Origin: a virus
DNA length: 39,334 bases
Reading direction: 5' to 3' (one strand)
IMG/VR virus record: IMGVR_UViG_3300019886_000143
Location: 1-39,334 of that record
Within the stretch, counting starts at the first letter, position 1; each line of letters opens with the position of its first letter. Positions 1 to 7,795 of this stretch are shown here, one piece after another. A model generated the notes under the pieces. It worked only from the letters and a program-made list of their open reading frames with translations, ran no database searches and was not told the DNA's origin. Position numbers and translations under genes: made by a program.

Positions 1-25
1 GGTCAGGCTCAGTTTGAACAGATAA

Positions 26-553
26 GTGCGTGAAATGATGAAGACGGAATCAAAACAAGTACGGCGGAAGGCGTGGGACGCGAAATACGCAGCGAAGCGC
101 GTACCGCAACGCGTTCGAGCGGCACATGCACGGTACCGACTCAACCGATACGAGCTCTCGCAGGAGGCTTTCGCCTCGATCCTGACCCAGCAAGAGTGGC
201 GCTGCGCGATCTGCAGCATCGAACTCGTTGATGGTCACTTCGTTCGCGTCGGCGACGCGGTGATCCTCAAGCCCGACGATTCGCCGGTGCGTGCGGGATG
301 GCATCGCGATCGCGCCTGCGTGGACCACGACCATGAGACCGGCCGTGTGCGTGGAGTCCTGTGCACGATCTGCAATCGCGCGATCGGCCTCCCGCAGGAG
401 AGCGCCGAACTGGTCGAGCGCGCCGCTAAATACCTTCGCACCGACGTAGATCACCGCGATCCGGACACGAAGAACGGATACCGCGATGTGCTCTCGAAGC
501 GCGCCGCGGATCGGAAGACCAAACGCCGCAAGAAGTCGCGAAAGGATCCATGA
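26..553 (+). CDS. Recombination endonuclease VII-like (HNH/His-Me finger) nuclease
   Basis: A 175-residue protein of the endonuclease VII family, which in T4-like phages cleaves branched DNA such as Holliday junctions. The zinc-binding frame is visible: CAIC near residue 60, then CVDHDHETGRVRGVLC and CNRAIG (residues ~98-120), where DHDH is the metal and catalytic centre. The N-terminus is strongly basic and the C-terminus is a Lys/Arg tail. The start may be GTG at 26 or ATG at 35 or 38. It overlaps the next gene by ATGA, so it is translationally coupled. Its role could be to debranch replicated DNA before packaging, alongside the RuvC-like protein at 37921. Family assignment is good; the exact substrate is inferred. 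Confidence 0.85.
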   Translation: MREMMKTESKQVRRKAWDAKYAAKRVPQRVRAAHARYRLNRYELSQEAFASILTQQEWRCAICSIELVDGHFVRVGDAVILKPDDSPVRAGWHRDRACVDHDHETGRVRGVLCTICNRAIGLPQESAELVERAAKYLRTDVDHRDPDTKNGYRDVLSKRAADRKTKRRKKSRKDP

Positions 554-957
554 CCTACAAGTTCATCAATCGGACGCTTCCCGGTTCGCCGTTCCTCGCG
601 GACTACGACTGCGATGCGTGTGGGCGCTTCGAGCTGCTCACGACGCGCGACGAGAACGGGGATCCGCCCGAGGATGTGCCCTGCGAGACGTGCGGCCGCC
701 CATCGCAACGCGTCCTGTCGACAAAGATCGCGAACCCGGCCTTCATCCCGACCGCGATCAACGAGCCCGGTGCGTCGCGGCACGATAAGCCCGATCCGCG
801 AGCCCTCGACACGCGAGATCTCGCCGAAGGCAAGCTCACGAAGAAGGAGTGGCGCAAGAAGCAGGCGGAGATCACGAAGGCCCGGCGGCATGCGAAACGG
901 ATCAAGGCCGGGCGTGCTGTGAAACGGATCCAGGTCGACTCGGCAGGTGTGAAGTGA
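550..957 (+). CDS. FmdB-like zinc-ribbon protein
   Basis: A 135-residue protein with an N-terminal zinc ribbon: CDACG at about residue 24 and CETCGRPSQRVLS at about residue 45. This arrangement is typical of FmdB-type putative regulatory proteins, and phages often carry copies near terminase or portal genes. The remainder is basic (KKEWRKKQAEITKARRHAKRIK) and probably helical, compatible with nucleic-acid binding. It starts inside the stop of the endonuclease VII gene (ATGA) and ends overlapping the next gene by GTGA. The family call rests on the Cys spacing; the function is unknown. Confidence 0.6.
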   Translation: MTYKFINRTLPGSPFLADYDCDACGRFELLTTRDENGDPPEDVPCETCGRPSQRVLSTKIANPAFIPTAINEPGASRHDKPDPRALDTRDLAEGKLTKKEWRKKQAEITKARRHAKRIKAGRAVKRIQVDSAGVK

Positions 958-1274
958 AGCACTACATCGACGACATGTTCGAGATCACGTCATGGATCGA
1001 TCCCGACAAGATCTTGCCGCCTGTGGTGCAGCTATCGGTCGACTGCGGCTGTAGTGGGTCGGCGCATCTGACTGCAGAGCGTGCTCGGGCAATTGCGAGC
1101 GGCTTGGTCGCCGGCGCCGCGGCGATCGAGCCATATCAGCCGGCTGGCATCGGCGAGGACGCCGACCACGCGGCGCTCGTCGCCTACCTGCTGTCGGCGG
1201 TGCGGCGCAAGGACTGGCATGCGGTCAGCGATGCGGCGAACGACCTGCGTGTGCTCGAGGCGAGCCGCCGATGA
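954..1274 (+). CDS. Hypothetical protein
   Basis: A 106-residue protein read from GTG at 954, which overlaps the previous stop by GTGA; a longer reading from 849 is possible but would lie inside the upstream gene. The first half contains a hydrophobic stretch with CGCSGSAHLT, the second half is Ala-rich helix. No family recognised. Operon position between a zinc-ribbon protein and a 61-residue unknown. Confidence 0.6.
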   Translation: MKHYIDDMFEITSWIDPDKILPPVVQLSVDCGCSGSAHLTAERARAIASGLVAGAAAIEPYQPAGIGEDADHAALVAYLLSAVRRKDWHAVSDAANDLRVLEASRR

Positions 1275-1456
1275 AGGGGACCACCGAGATCAAGTTCGAC
1301 GAGGCCAGCGGGAATGTGGTGTTGACCATCACCACGCCGAGCAACGGCATGACGTCGGTCAACGACTACTCGCTCAAGCAAGCGCTGCAGCTCTACGCCG
1401 CCCTCGCCGCGGCGATCGAGCAACAGAAGCGGCAGGCGGCGGAGCTGATCGCGTGA
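1271..1456 (+). CDS. Small hypothetical protein
   Basis: A 61-residue protein starting at an ATG that overlaps the upstream stop by ATGA. The N-terminal half alternates like beta strands (TEIKFDEASGNVVLTITT) and the C-terminal half is an amphipathic Ala/Gln helix. No family recognised. It overlaps the GNAT gene by GTGA. Confidence 0.55.
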   Translation: MKGTTEIKFDEASGNVVLTITTPSNGMTSVNDYSLKQALQLYAALAAAIEQQKRQAAELIA

Positions 1457-1932
1457 CCGACGTCGCCACGATCCGGCCGATGACGCCCGCCGATCGCCAG
1501 TTCGTCCGCTCGGGCTGGTCGGCATCGTATCGCACCGCTCGCGATCTTCCGCTGATCCCGATGAAGGGCTACGCGGATATCATGCATCCCATCATCGACA
1601 GCTACCTCGACGATCCGCGAGTGCAGACGCTTGTAGCCGCCGGCGACCTGGGCGTGCTGTTCGGGTTCGTGTCGGTGGACCCTCGGCACTACGTGACCGA
1701 GATCCGGAACGAGGACCTCGAGCTCGCTGGATACGTGTACTACCTCTACGTCGCGGGGCCATTCCGCGGTCGGCGGATCGCGAAGCAGCTCCTGGCCGCG
1801 GCCGGCATCGATCGCACCGCCGCCTTCGGCTTCGCGGCAAGCACACCCTGGAGCCGGAAGCTCCGCAGCAAGATCCCGTTCGCCGAGCTCGACACCCTGC
1901 GCGCTCGATTCCTATCGATGGAGGCAACATGA
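1453..1932 (+). CDS. GNAT-like N-acetyltransferase
   Basis: A 159-residue protein starting at GTG 1453 (GTGA overlap). It opens with TIRPMTPADRQFV, a usual GNAT beginning, and has the acetyl-CoA loop as YYLYVAGPFRGRRIAKQLL at about residues 95-115, matching R-x-x-G-x-A. Phages often carry such proteins; substrates are mostly unknown. The C-terminal half is short, so binding of the acceptor may differ from classical GNATs. It sits in a row of coupled genes leading to the degenerate HNH gene. Confidence 0.65.
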   Translation: MTDVATIRPMTPADRQFVRSGWSASYRTARDLPLIPMKGYADIMHPIIDSYLDDPRVQTLVAAGDLGVLFGFVSVDPRHYVTEIRNEDLELAGYVYYLYVAGPFRGRRIAKQLLAAAGIDRTAAFGFAASTPWSRKLRSKIPFAELDTLRARFLSMEAT

Positions 1933-2234
1933 CCGACACCGCATCTAAATCGAACGACACCGCGGCCAAGCCGCAGCTCACCCGCATCCCGCTCGACGCG
2001 GTGTGGTTCCCGGCCGAGGAGCCGATGGATCTGCCCGGCGGCAACGCGATCCAGCCGATGCTGAACTTCGGCCTGCCGAAGGTGAAGGGACGCCAGTACT
2101 TCTTGGGCTACTTCGTGCCGAGCTATCAGGTCGTCGATATCGAGTGGTATCGTAAAGAGGGTGACGAGGCGGAGTACTTCTCCATCCCGATGTCGGCCGT
2201 GAAGAAGATCAAGCGGAGCTCGAAGAAGGCGTGA
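1929..2234 (+). CDS. Hypothetical protein
   Basis: A 101-residue protein, ATGA-coupled to the GNAT gene. The middle part is rich in aromatic residues and probably beta (GRQYFLGYFVPSYQVVDIEWY), followed by a basic end (KKIKRSSKKA). No signal peptide or membrane segment. No family recognised. Confidence 0.55.
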   Translation: MTDTASKSNDTAAKPQLTRIPLDAVWFPAEEPMDLPGGNAIQPMLNFGLPKVKGRQYFLGYFVPSYQVVDIEWYRKEGDEAEYFSIPMSAVKKIKRSSKKA

Positions 2235-2719
2235 TCGATGGCGCGGCCGCGGCTGCAGCGAGACGTCGTCGTTACGACGATCGTCAACGCACGGCCGATC
2301 CGCAGCGCTGGCGCTCGGTCAGACGTCGACATCAGCGTCGACACCGTCACGCGGTGATCGACTTCCTGGGGGGCGAGTGCGAGCGGTGCGGTCTTCGCGA
2401 CGTCCGCGGACTCGTCATCATGCAGGAGCTCGCCGAGCGGCACTCCGAGGATCAGCTCTACACGCTCGTGCTTCACGAGCCCGAGGTCGCGCGCGAGACG
2501 CTGCGCGTGCTGTGCGCGACGTGTCGGCAGATCGAGCGCGCCGCTCACCAGCCGCCGGCGTCGCCGGAGTGCCAGCCGTCGCCATCTCCGCCCGACCAGC
2601 CGTCGGATCCGTCGCCGTCGGACCACGCATCCTCGGATCGCGGCAGCAGCGGCGATCGCCGCGCCGCCGGCGCCGCGGATGTGCCCTCGGACGGCGTACC
2701 CTGGGGCTCGGACTTCTGA
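2231..2719 (+). CDS. Degenerate HNH-like zinc protein
   Basis: A 162-residue protein from GTG 2231. Residues ~38-100 resemble a phage HNH protein: FLGGECERCGLRD, then LRVLCATCRQIERA, giving the two CxxC zinc pairs. The catalytic Asp-His usually found after the first pair (ALQIDH type) is replaced by LVIMQ, so nuclease activity looks lost. The last ~60 residues are low-complexity Pro/Ser/Asp and are encoded opposite the equally low-complexity end of the terminase gene. It is the last gene of the plus-strand run and is convergent with terminase. Zinc binding is likely; a role as a terminase partner is speculation. Confidence 0.5.
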   Translation: MIDGAAAAAARRRRYDDRQRTADPQRWRSVRRRHQRRHRHAVIDFLGGECERCGLRDVRGLVIMQELAERHSEDQLYTLVLHEPEVARETLRVLCATCRQIERAAHQPPASPECQPSPSPPDQPSDPSPSDHASSDRGSSGDRRAAGAADVPSDGVPWGSDF

Positions 2720-4197
2720 AACGCCGGCAGTAGCGCCCCGACGGCGATCCGACCGTAGAGCCAGGCGTCGCACGCGTGGTTCGCCTGCTTCGGGTTCTCG
2801 ACGCGTCGCCCGTTCGCGTCCATGACCCACTGCAGGCTCGACATCTCGGTCGCGAGCGCCGAGCCCTTCATGATCCGCATGTAGCCATCGAGCAGGTCGC
2901 CGCTGACGGTCTCGATCGCCGGGTCCTTGTACTTCGGATGCTTGTCAGCGCCCTTGATGACGATGCCGAACTCCACGCGCATCTCGTCGACAAACCGATC
3001 GCCCTGACCGGAGAGATCCGCGACCATGAAGTCGGGCCAGCCGAGCTCGCCGATGATGCCGGCCGGCTTGGAGATGTCGAGCTCGGGCCCGATGAGGAGC
3101 GTCGCGATCGCGCGGGCGGACTGCTTCGTCTTGTAGTACTCGCCGATCTGCCAGATCGTGCGGTCGAGCTCGTAGCGGAAGCCGAGCGCCTCGAGCGCGA
3201 ACGCATCCTTCCATCCGACGTCCATCGACAGTCCGTAGCCCCAGGTCCTCGAATCGAAGCCGGGCGGAAGCTTCGCCCACCGTGTCGATCCTGGCGTGAT
3301 GATCGGCGACCACTGGTTGTGCTCGGCGCCATCGTCCTTGTACGCGCGATAGGCGTAGACGTGCGTCGCATCGTCCTGCGCCCACTGACCGAGTCCCTCG
3401 CGCAACCATTTCGGGTTGGAGTCCGACCAGCCGTTCGACGCCTTCAGCTGCAGCTTCTTCTCCCACAGCCGTTGCAGCGCAGGGATGCCGGCCTCGGCTC
3501 CCTCCTTCGCGCTCCACGCGTGCGAGGACCACTTGTTCCAGTCATCGGGGTATTCGTCGCGTTTCGCGTACGGGCGATGCTGTGGTTCCTCGGACCCCGA
3601 CGCTCCGCGCGTGACCTCGTAGAAGAGTCCCTCGAGCGAGTAGCCCGGCGTGCCGAGCAGGACGAGCGCGCCGACGAGGCGGGGGCCGATGATCTCGTTG
3701 ACGAGCCGCGCGAGCAGATCTGTGCGGGCGAGACCCGACTCGTCGATCGCGATCTCGTGGAACGTGCGGCCGCGAAGCTTCTCGATCTCGTCGCGCTCGC
3801 CGAAGCCGTGGAGCTGCAGCACCGAGCCGTTCGCGAACGCGAACTCGAGCCGCGTCTCGTTCGAGTGCACGCGATCGTCGAGCCCGAGATCGTGGATGAG
3901 GCCCTTGAACTCGGCCCACACGATCGCTCGCGCGTGGTCGCGGGTGTCGGTGATGTAAAGGCATTGCGCGCCCTTGCCCGTAACCTCATCGCCGCGCATC
4001 AGCACGAGCAGGAGGCGGATCAGTTCGGCGAACGTCTTGCCGGTGCCGCGGCCGCAGAGGAGCGAGATGAAGCGCGCGGGATCGAGAACGAAGTCGCGCT
4101 GCGGCGGATGACACTGCGCGAGCAGGGTCCGCTCGGCGGCCGCGATCTCGTCGAGCGAGAACGGGCCCTCGACCCATTTCCGCTTCGGACCCGCCAA
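2545..4197 (-). CDS. terL: Terminase large subunit
   Basis: A 550-residue ATP-driven packaging motor and nuclease. Walker A is CGRGTGKT (residues 48-55), Walker B FHEIAIDES (D152, E153), and LLGTPG at ~180 is the coupling motif. The nuclease domain shows SMDVGWKD (D326), VADLSGQ (D394) and HACDAWLY (D477), consistent with an RNase H-like metal site. Residues after ~497 are a Pro/Ser then Gly/Asp/Trp low-complexity tail that overlaps the convergent gene. The start is TTG, four bases after the portal stop, in the same frame and with no clear ribosome site, so expression probably depends on reinitiation from portal translation. No small terminase was recognised. Confidence 0.95.
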   Translation of the reverse strand: MAGPKRKWVEGPFSLDEIAAAERTLLAQCHPPQRDFVLDPARFISLLCGRGTGKTFAELIRLLLVLMRGDEVTGKGAQCLYITDTRDHARAIVWAEFKGLIHDLGLDDRVHSNETRLEFAFANGSVLQLHGFGERDEIEKLRGRTFHEIAIDESGLARTDLLARLVNEIIGPRLVGALVLLGTPGYSLEGLFYEVTRGASGSEEPQHRPYAKRDEYPDDWNKWSSHAWSAKEGAEAGIPALQRLWEKKLQLKASNGWSDSNPKWLREGLGQWAQDDATHVYAYRAYKDDGAEHNQWSPIITPGSTRWAKLPPGFDSRTWGYGLSMDVGWKDAFALEALGFRYELDRTIWQIGEYYKTKQSARAIATLLIGPELDISKPAGIIGELGWPDFMVADLSGQGDRFVDEMRVEFGIVIKGADKHPKYKDPAIETVSGDLLDGYMRIMKGSALATEMSSLQWVMDANGRRVENPKQANHACDAWLYGRIAVGALLPAFQKSEPQGTPSEGTSAAPAARRSPLLPRSEDAWSDGDGSDGWSGGDGDGWHSGDAGGW

Positions 4198-4200
4198 TCG

Positions 4201-6135
4201 TCAGGCCTGCATCGGTGCGTACGCGCCTTGATTGAACGCCTGCACCGGCGCGCCGGCGGGGAGTTGCATCGGCGGCATCGCACCGGGCGGCATCTGACCT
4301 GGAGGACCGGGCGGCATTCCCGGCACGCCCGGCATCACCGGTTGTTGCATCGGCGGCGGTGGATTGAGGATCCCCGCGCAGGTGTCGATGAACGAGGAGA
4401 GCCCTTCGAGGACCTCCTCGGGCACGTTGTCCTGCGGTTGGATCAGCAGGTACTCGCGCTGCATCATCGTGATGCACATCTGCAGATTCATGTACGGCTC
4501 GGGCGTCACGCCGGTCTCGCCGTCCTCGATCCGCTCGATGACCCACTCGACGCTCTCGATCGCGGCGTTGTAGAGGCTGAGGATGCGGTCGATGTCGGGG
4601 TGCTGGACGAGCTGGCGCGCCTCGTCGAGTGAGACGATGCCGGCCTGCGCGAGCTCGGTGACGCGTTGCTGACGACCGGCCGGCGTGTTCGCGATCGCGC
4701 TCGCGACCTGCATCTCGTACTTGAGATCGTCGAGGTTGATCTTCTTCCACTTGAGCGTGCGCGCCGGCGAGCCGCCGAACTTGCTGTTGTGGACGAGGTC
4801 CGGGACCTTGTCGGCCGGCAACTTCTTGCACATCGCGATGACGAGCCACATCGTGTCGAGGACGAACTGCTCGTACGCGCCCTGCTGGATCGAGAACCGC
4901 TGCGAGTGCGTCTTGCGAACCTCGCGCACGCCCTCACCGCTCTCGATGCCGCCGGGCACTTGGCCCGCGGACATCATCGCGTTGACGCCGGTCTCGCGCT
5001 CCGCGCTCGCGCGGATGCGATCGACGTCGTTGTACGTCTCCTGCCCGACGGCCTGGTAGTCGACCGATTGCGGAGGCGCGGTCTTGTAGGCGCCGGCGGT
5101 GATGCCGACCTGCGAGAACGTCTTGAACGAGAGGTTCTTGTCCGCCGTGTGCACCCAGACGATCGGGTTCGCCTTCTTGTTGAGCGACTCGGTGATCTGC
5201 CAGTTGCGGCGGTTGAGGTTCGCCTGGTGCGGAAGGATGTACTCGGCGAGCCCGTGGCCATAGAAGCCGAACACGGCGCGGTCCCAGTCCATCGAGCTGA
5301 ACGGGAAGTAGTCGTCCTCGTACTCTTCATCGAGCAGGTCGACGCCGTGGATGCAGATCGTGTGGCGACCCGGAACGTGGTTATCGTGATCGATCGGACC
5401 GATCGGCAGGCGCCAGCTCTCGATCACGACGATCTCGTTCTTGTGCGCGAACGGGCGATAGCCGGCCCACTTGCGCCAGTCGCCCATCGTCTGCGCCTTC
5501 GAGATCTCGACTGCGAATTCGGGGAACTCCTGCGCGAGCAGCTCGCGATCGTAGAACTCGCGAAAGTGGAGCTGGCGCGGCTTGCCGTCGCGGCACTCGA
5601 GCTCGTCGACCACGATGTTCTCGACCGGGACGGGGCGAACGTTCACGCAATCGAACTGATCGATCCAAACCTTGTTGAACGCCTTGCCCTTCAACGCGGC
5701 GCCGGTGCGAAAGCCGTGCTGGCACTTCGCGATGACGTCGTAGTAGGCCATCGCCGCGTTCGAGTACTGCTCGAGACGCTGGGCGTTCTGTTGGCGTGTG
5801 AAGTCGGCGTTGTCGGTCTCGACGCGAATCGAGAGGTCGGCGTCCGCGACGTTCGCGGTGACCGTGTCGATGCCCTGGCGCACGAGGTTGTCGGTGACGA
5901 TCGATCGGCGCTGGCCGATGCCATCGCCGTACGTCCTCGTGCCGCTCGACATCGACATGCGGTTCGTGCGCGGGTTTTGATCGACGAGCGCCTCGAGCCG
6001 GAGGCACTTCAAATAGAACCAGCTCTGCAGGTTCTCGACGGCGCGGACGTAGCTGATCACCTGCTCGTGGACCTTGCCTTCGTCGGCGTTCCACCAGGTG
6101 GAGGCGGGCTGCGCCCCCGGTTGTCGTACTCTCAT
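4201..6135 (-). CDS. Portal protein
   Basis: A 644-residue protein in the portal position, upstream of the large terminase and next to scaffold and capsid. It has the mixed alpha/beta make-up and long C-terminal helices of podovirus portals (residues ~420-580). The last ~55 residues are Pro/Met/Gln-rich (PPPPMQQPVMPGVPGMPP), probably a flexible tail. It should form the dodecameric ring through which DNA enters and leaves and onto which the adaptor binds. Start ATG overlaps the upstream 88-residue gene by ATGA. The call rests on size, position and overall character rather than a diagnostic motif. Confidence 0.85.
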   Translation of the reverse strand: MRVRQPGAQPASTWWNADEGKVHEQVISYVRAVENLQSWFYLKCLRLEALVDQNPRTNRMSMSSGTRTYGDGIGQRRSIVTDNLVRQGIDTVTANVADADLSIRVETDNADFTRQQNAQRLEQYSNAAMAYYDVIAKCQHGFRTGAALKGKAFNKVWIDQFDCVNVRPVPVENIVVDELECRDGKPRQLHFREFYDRELLAQEFPEFAVEISKAQTMGDWRKWAGYRPFAHKNEIVVIESWRLPIGPIDHDNHVPGRHTICIHGVDLLDEEYEDDYFPFSSMDWDRAVFGFYGHGLAEYILPHQANLNRRNWQITESLNKKANPIVWVHTADKNLSFKTFSQVGITAGAYKTAPPQSVDYQAVGQETYNDVDRIRASAERETGVNAMMSAGQVPGGIESGEGVREVRKTHSQRFSIQQGAYEQFVLDTMWLVIAMCKKLPADKVPDLVHNSKFGGSPARTLKWKKINLDDLKYEMQVASAIANTPAGRQQRVTELAQAGIVSLDEARQLVQHPDIDRILSLYNAAIESVEWVIERIEDGETGVTPEPYMNLQMCITMMQREYLLIQPQDNVPEEVLEGLSSFIDTCAGILNPPPPMQQPVMPGVPGMPPGPPGQMPPGAMPPMQLPAGAPVQAFNQGAYAPMQA

Positions 6136-6398
6136 CGCCGCTCCTTCGATAGGTCGTCAATTTCCAGCGTCGGAACAAACCCGCTCGGATAGGCGTCCGG
6201 GTCCTCCCAAGGGCTCGACGGCTCGGGCCACTTGGGCTCCTTGTCGTCGGCCTCGTCATCGGCGGCCGCCGGTACCGGCTCCGCCGCGGCGAAGGTCGCG
6301 GTGCAACCATCGACGCCGATCGCGAGAACACCCTTGCTTCGGAGCTCGTCCGCGCGCCGAACGACGCGGTCGATCCACTCGTCGAAACGATCGCTCAC
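6132..6398 (-). CDS. Small acidic protein upstream of portal
   Basis: An 88-residue protein from GTG 6398 and the first gene of the leftward portal-terminase operon. The N-terminus is an amphipathic helix (DRFDEWIDRVVRRADELR) and the remainder is acidic and proline-rich (ADDEADDKEPKWPEPSSPWED). No helix-turn-helix is visible, so I do not call it a small terminase, though it occupies a place where one might be expected. ATGA overlap with portal. Confidence 0.6.
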   Translation of the reverse strand: MSDRFDEWIDRVVRRADELRSKGVLAIGVDGCTATFAAAEPVPAAADDEADDKEPKWPEPSSPWEDPDAYPSGFVPTLEIDDLSKERR

Positions 6399-6517
6399 GC
6401 AATCACCCTAGTCGCGGGCGATTGGACGCTTCAGGCCTTGACTGTCCGTGCGCGAGAAACACGTACGGACGAACGAGCCGAGCATTCCGAGAATGCAGAC
6501 GCGTAGGGTGAGGGCGA
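6399..6517 (+). promoter_or_regulatory. Divergent late control region with two inverted repeats
   Basis: The only non-coding gap between the leftward portal operon and the rightward scaffold operon, so both must be transcribed from here or read through. It holds an inverted repeat GTCCGTGCG / CGTACGGAC (6444-6452 and 6462-6470, one mismatch, 9-base spacer) and a perfect GCATTC-CGA-GAATGC (6482-6496). TTGACT at 6438-6443 could be a -35 for the plus strand, but no good -10 follows. The repeats could be operators for a late activator; this is inference. Confidence 0.5.
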
Positions 6518-7678
6518 ATGGGTGACACGGCAGAAGCACAGGCTCCCGCGGCCGCTCCGGTAGTGGCTCCCGTCGTGGCGTCGCCGGAAGAGCGACAGGC
6601 CGCGCTGCTCCGCGATCGTGACGAGGCTCGAAAGGCCCGCCGCGCGACCGCGATCTCGAAGATCCACGCCTCTCACGCCGCGGCCGCGGAAGCGCCCGTC
6701 GAAGAGGCGCCCGAGCCGATCGCGCCGGCAAAGCCCACGCTCGCGCCTGCAAAGCCGACCGAAGCTCCGAAGCTGGTCGCCGAAGTGAAACCGACGGACG
6801 CGAAGCCTGTCGAGTCCGGCAAGACGGACTCGGCCGCGGATGACGCGGCGACGCAGCGCGGTCTCGCTCAGATCGAGCGCGCGCGGAAGAACTTCCTCGA
6901 CGAGCGATCGGCGAAGGAAGAGGAACTCTCTCGCCGCGAGGCGCGCATCGCTGCGCGCGAGAATGATGTCACCGGTAAGGTGTCCTCGATCGAGGAGCTC
7001 AAGAAGCTCCCCCTTTCGACGATGCTCGACCGGCTCGGCCTCGATGACACCGCGCTCGTGCAGCTCTCGCGCGAGAGCTACTACCGCACGTCCGAGGGCC
7101 AGAAGAATCCGTCCGCGAAGCAGGCCGTCGAAGAGGTTCGCCAGCGCTCGAGCATGTCCACGCTCGAGCAGCGGGTCGAGGCTCTCACGCGCGAGCTCGC
7201 GGAGACCAAGGAGTCCGCGATCGCGGCGCAGCGACTCGTGTTCCAACGCGAGCACGCGAACGAGTGGGTCGAAGGCGCGCTCAAGGCGGTGCCGGCCGAC
7301 AAGCCGTCGCTGTTCGCACTCCTGCAGGCGAAGAATCCACGCGAGGCACGCAACAAGCTGCTCGCGATCGGCGGCGAGCTCGAGAAGTCGGGCGGCGGCG
7401 AGGCACCGAACGCGGCCGAGGTCTTCGCCGAGTACGAGAAGCGTCAGCGCGAGCTGCTCGAGTCGCAGGGCATCGATGTCGAGCGCCTGCTCGTCCCCGC
7501 AGCGCCCGCGAAGGCCGCGGCGCCGGCGCCGGCGGTCAAGCCCGCGCGTACGCTCGCGCCAGGCTCGACGCAGATCGTCCGCCCCGAATCGGTCCCGACC
7601 ACGCGCGAGGAGCGACGCACGAATGCGGTCGCCAAGATCCGCATGCGGCAACGGCAGACCGCCGACGAAGTTCACTGA
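6518..7678 (+). CDS. Putative capsid scaffolding protein
   Basis: A 386-residue protein just upstream of the major capsid gene, the usual scaffold place in podoviruses. Residues 1-110 are Ala/Pro/Lys-rich with AKPT-type repeats (APAKPTLAPAKPTEAP); residues ~110-320 are highly charged and helical (coiled-coil-like ARKNFLDERSAKEEEL and EQRVEALTRELAETKES). The C-terminus is basic (RRTNAVAKIRMRQRQTAD), as expected for the capsid-binding end of scaffolds. No enzymatic motif is seen. Assignment is by position and composition. Confidence 0.7.
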   Translation: MGDTAEAQAPAAAPVVAPVVASPEERQAALLRDRDEARKARRATAISKIHASHAAAAEAPVEEAPEPIAPAKPTLAPAKPTEAPKLVAEVKPTDAKPVESGKTDSAADDAATQRGLAQIERARKNFLDERSAKEEELSRREARIAARENDVTGKVSSIEELKKLPLSTMLDRLGLDDTALVQLSRESYYRTSEGQKNPSAKQAVEEVRQRSSMSTLEQRVEALTRELAETKESAIAAQRLVFQREHANEWVEGALKAVPADKPSLFALLQAKNPREARNKLLAIGGELEKSGGGEAPNAAEVFAEYEKRQRELLESQGIDVERLLVPAAPAKAAAPAPAVKPARTLAPGSTQIVRPESVPTTREERRTNAVAKIRMRQRQTADEVH

Positions 7679-7752
7679 CCCGGCGCCGAGCGCCACCGAA
7701 GACCGAACACGCTGAGCCCGAGAGACCAAGGGCACGTCCGCACAACCGAAGA

Positions 7753-7778
7753 CCCGTAACGGGGGCGACTGAGTCGCC
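7753..7778 (+). promoter_or_regulatory. Two abutting palindromes upstream of the capsid gene
   Basis: CCCGT-A-ACGGG (7753-7763) is followed without a gap by GGCGACT-G-AGTCGCC (7764-7778). Both are perfect inverted repeats, and they lie in the 117-base gap between the scaffold stop and the capsid ATG. A GGAG ribosome site at 7783-7786 follows, 9 bases before the start. The pair could form leader hairpins that protect or cap the capsid message or set its level; no T-run follows, so a terminator is unlikely. Confidence 0.5.
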
Positions 7779-7795
7779 TCACGGAGTGCTGCCTC

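Noticed and set aside
2776-4632. Long plus-strand open frame opposite terminase and portal
   Set aside because: It is Arg/Leu/Val/Glu-rich with no domains, as expected for an antisense shadow of GC-rich coding DNA; the minus strand holds clear terminase and portal.
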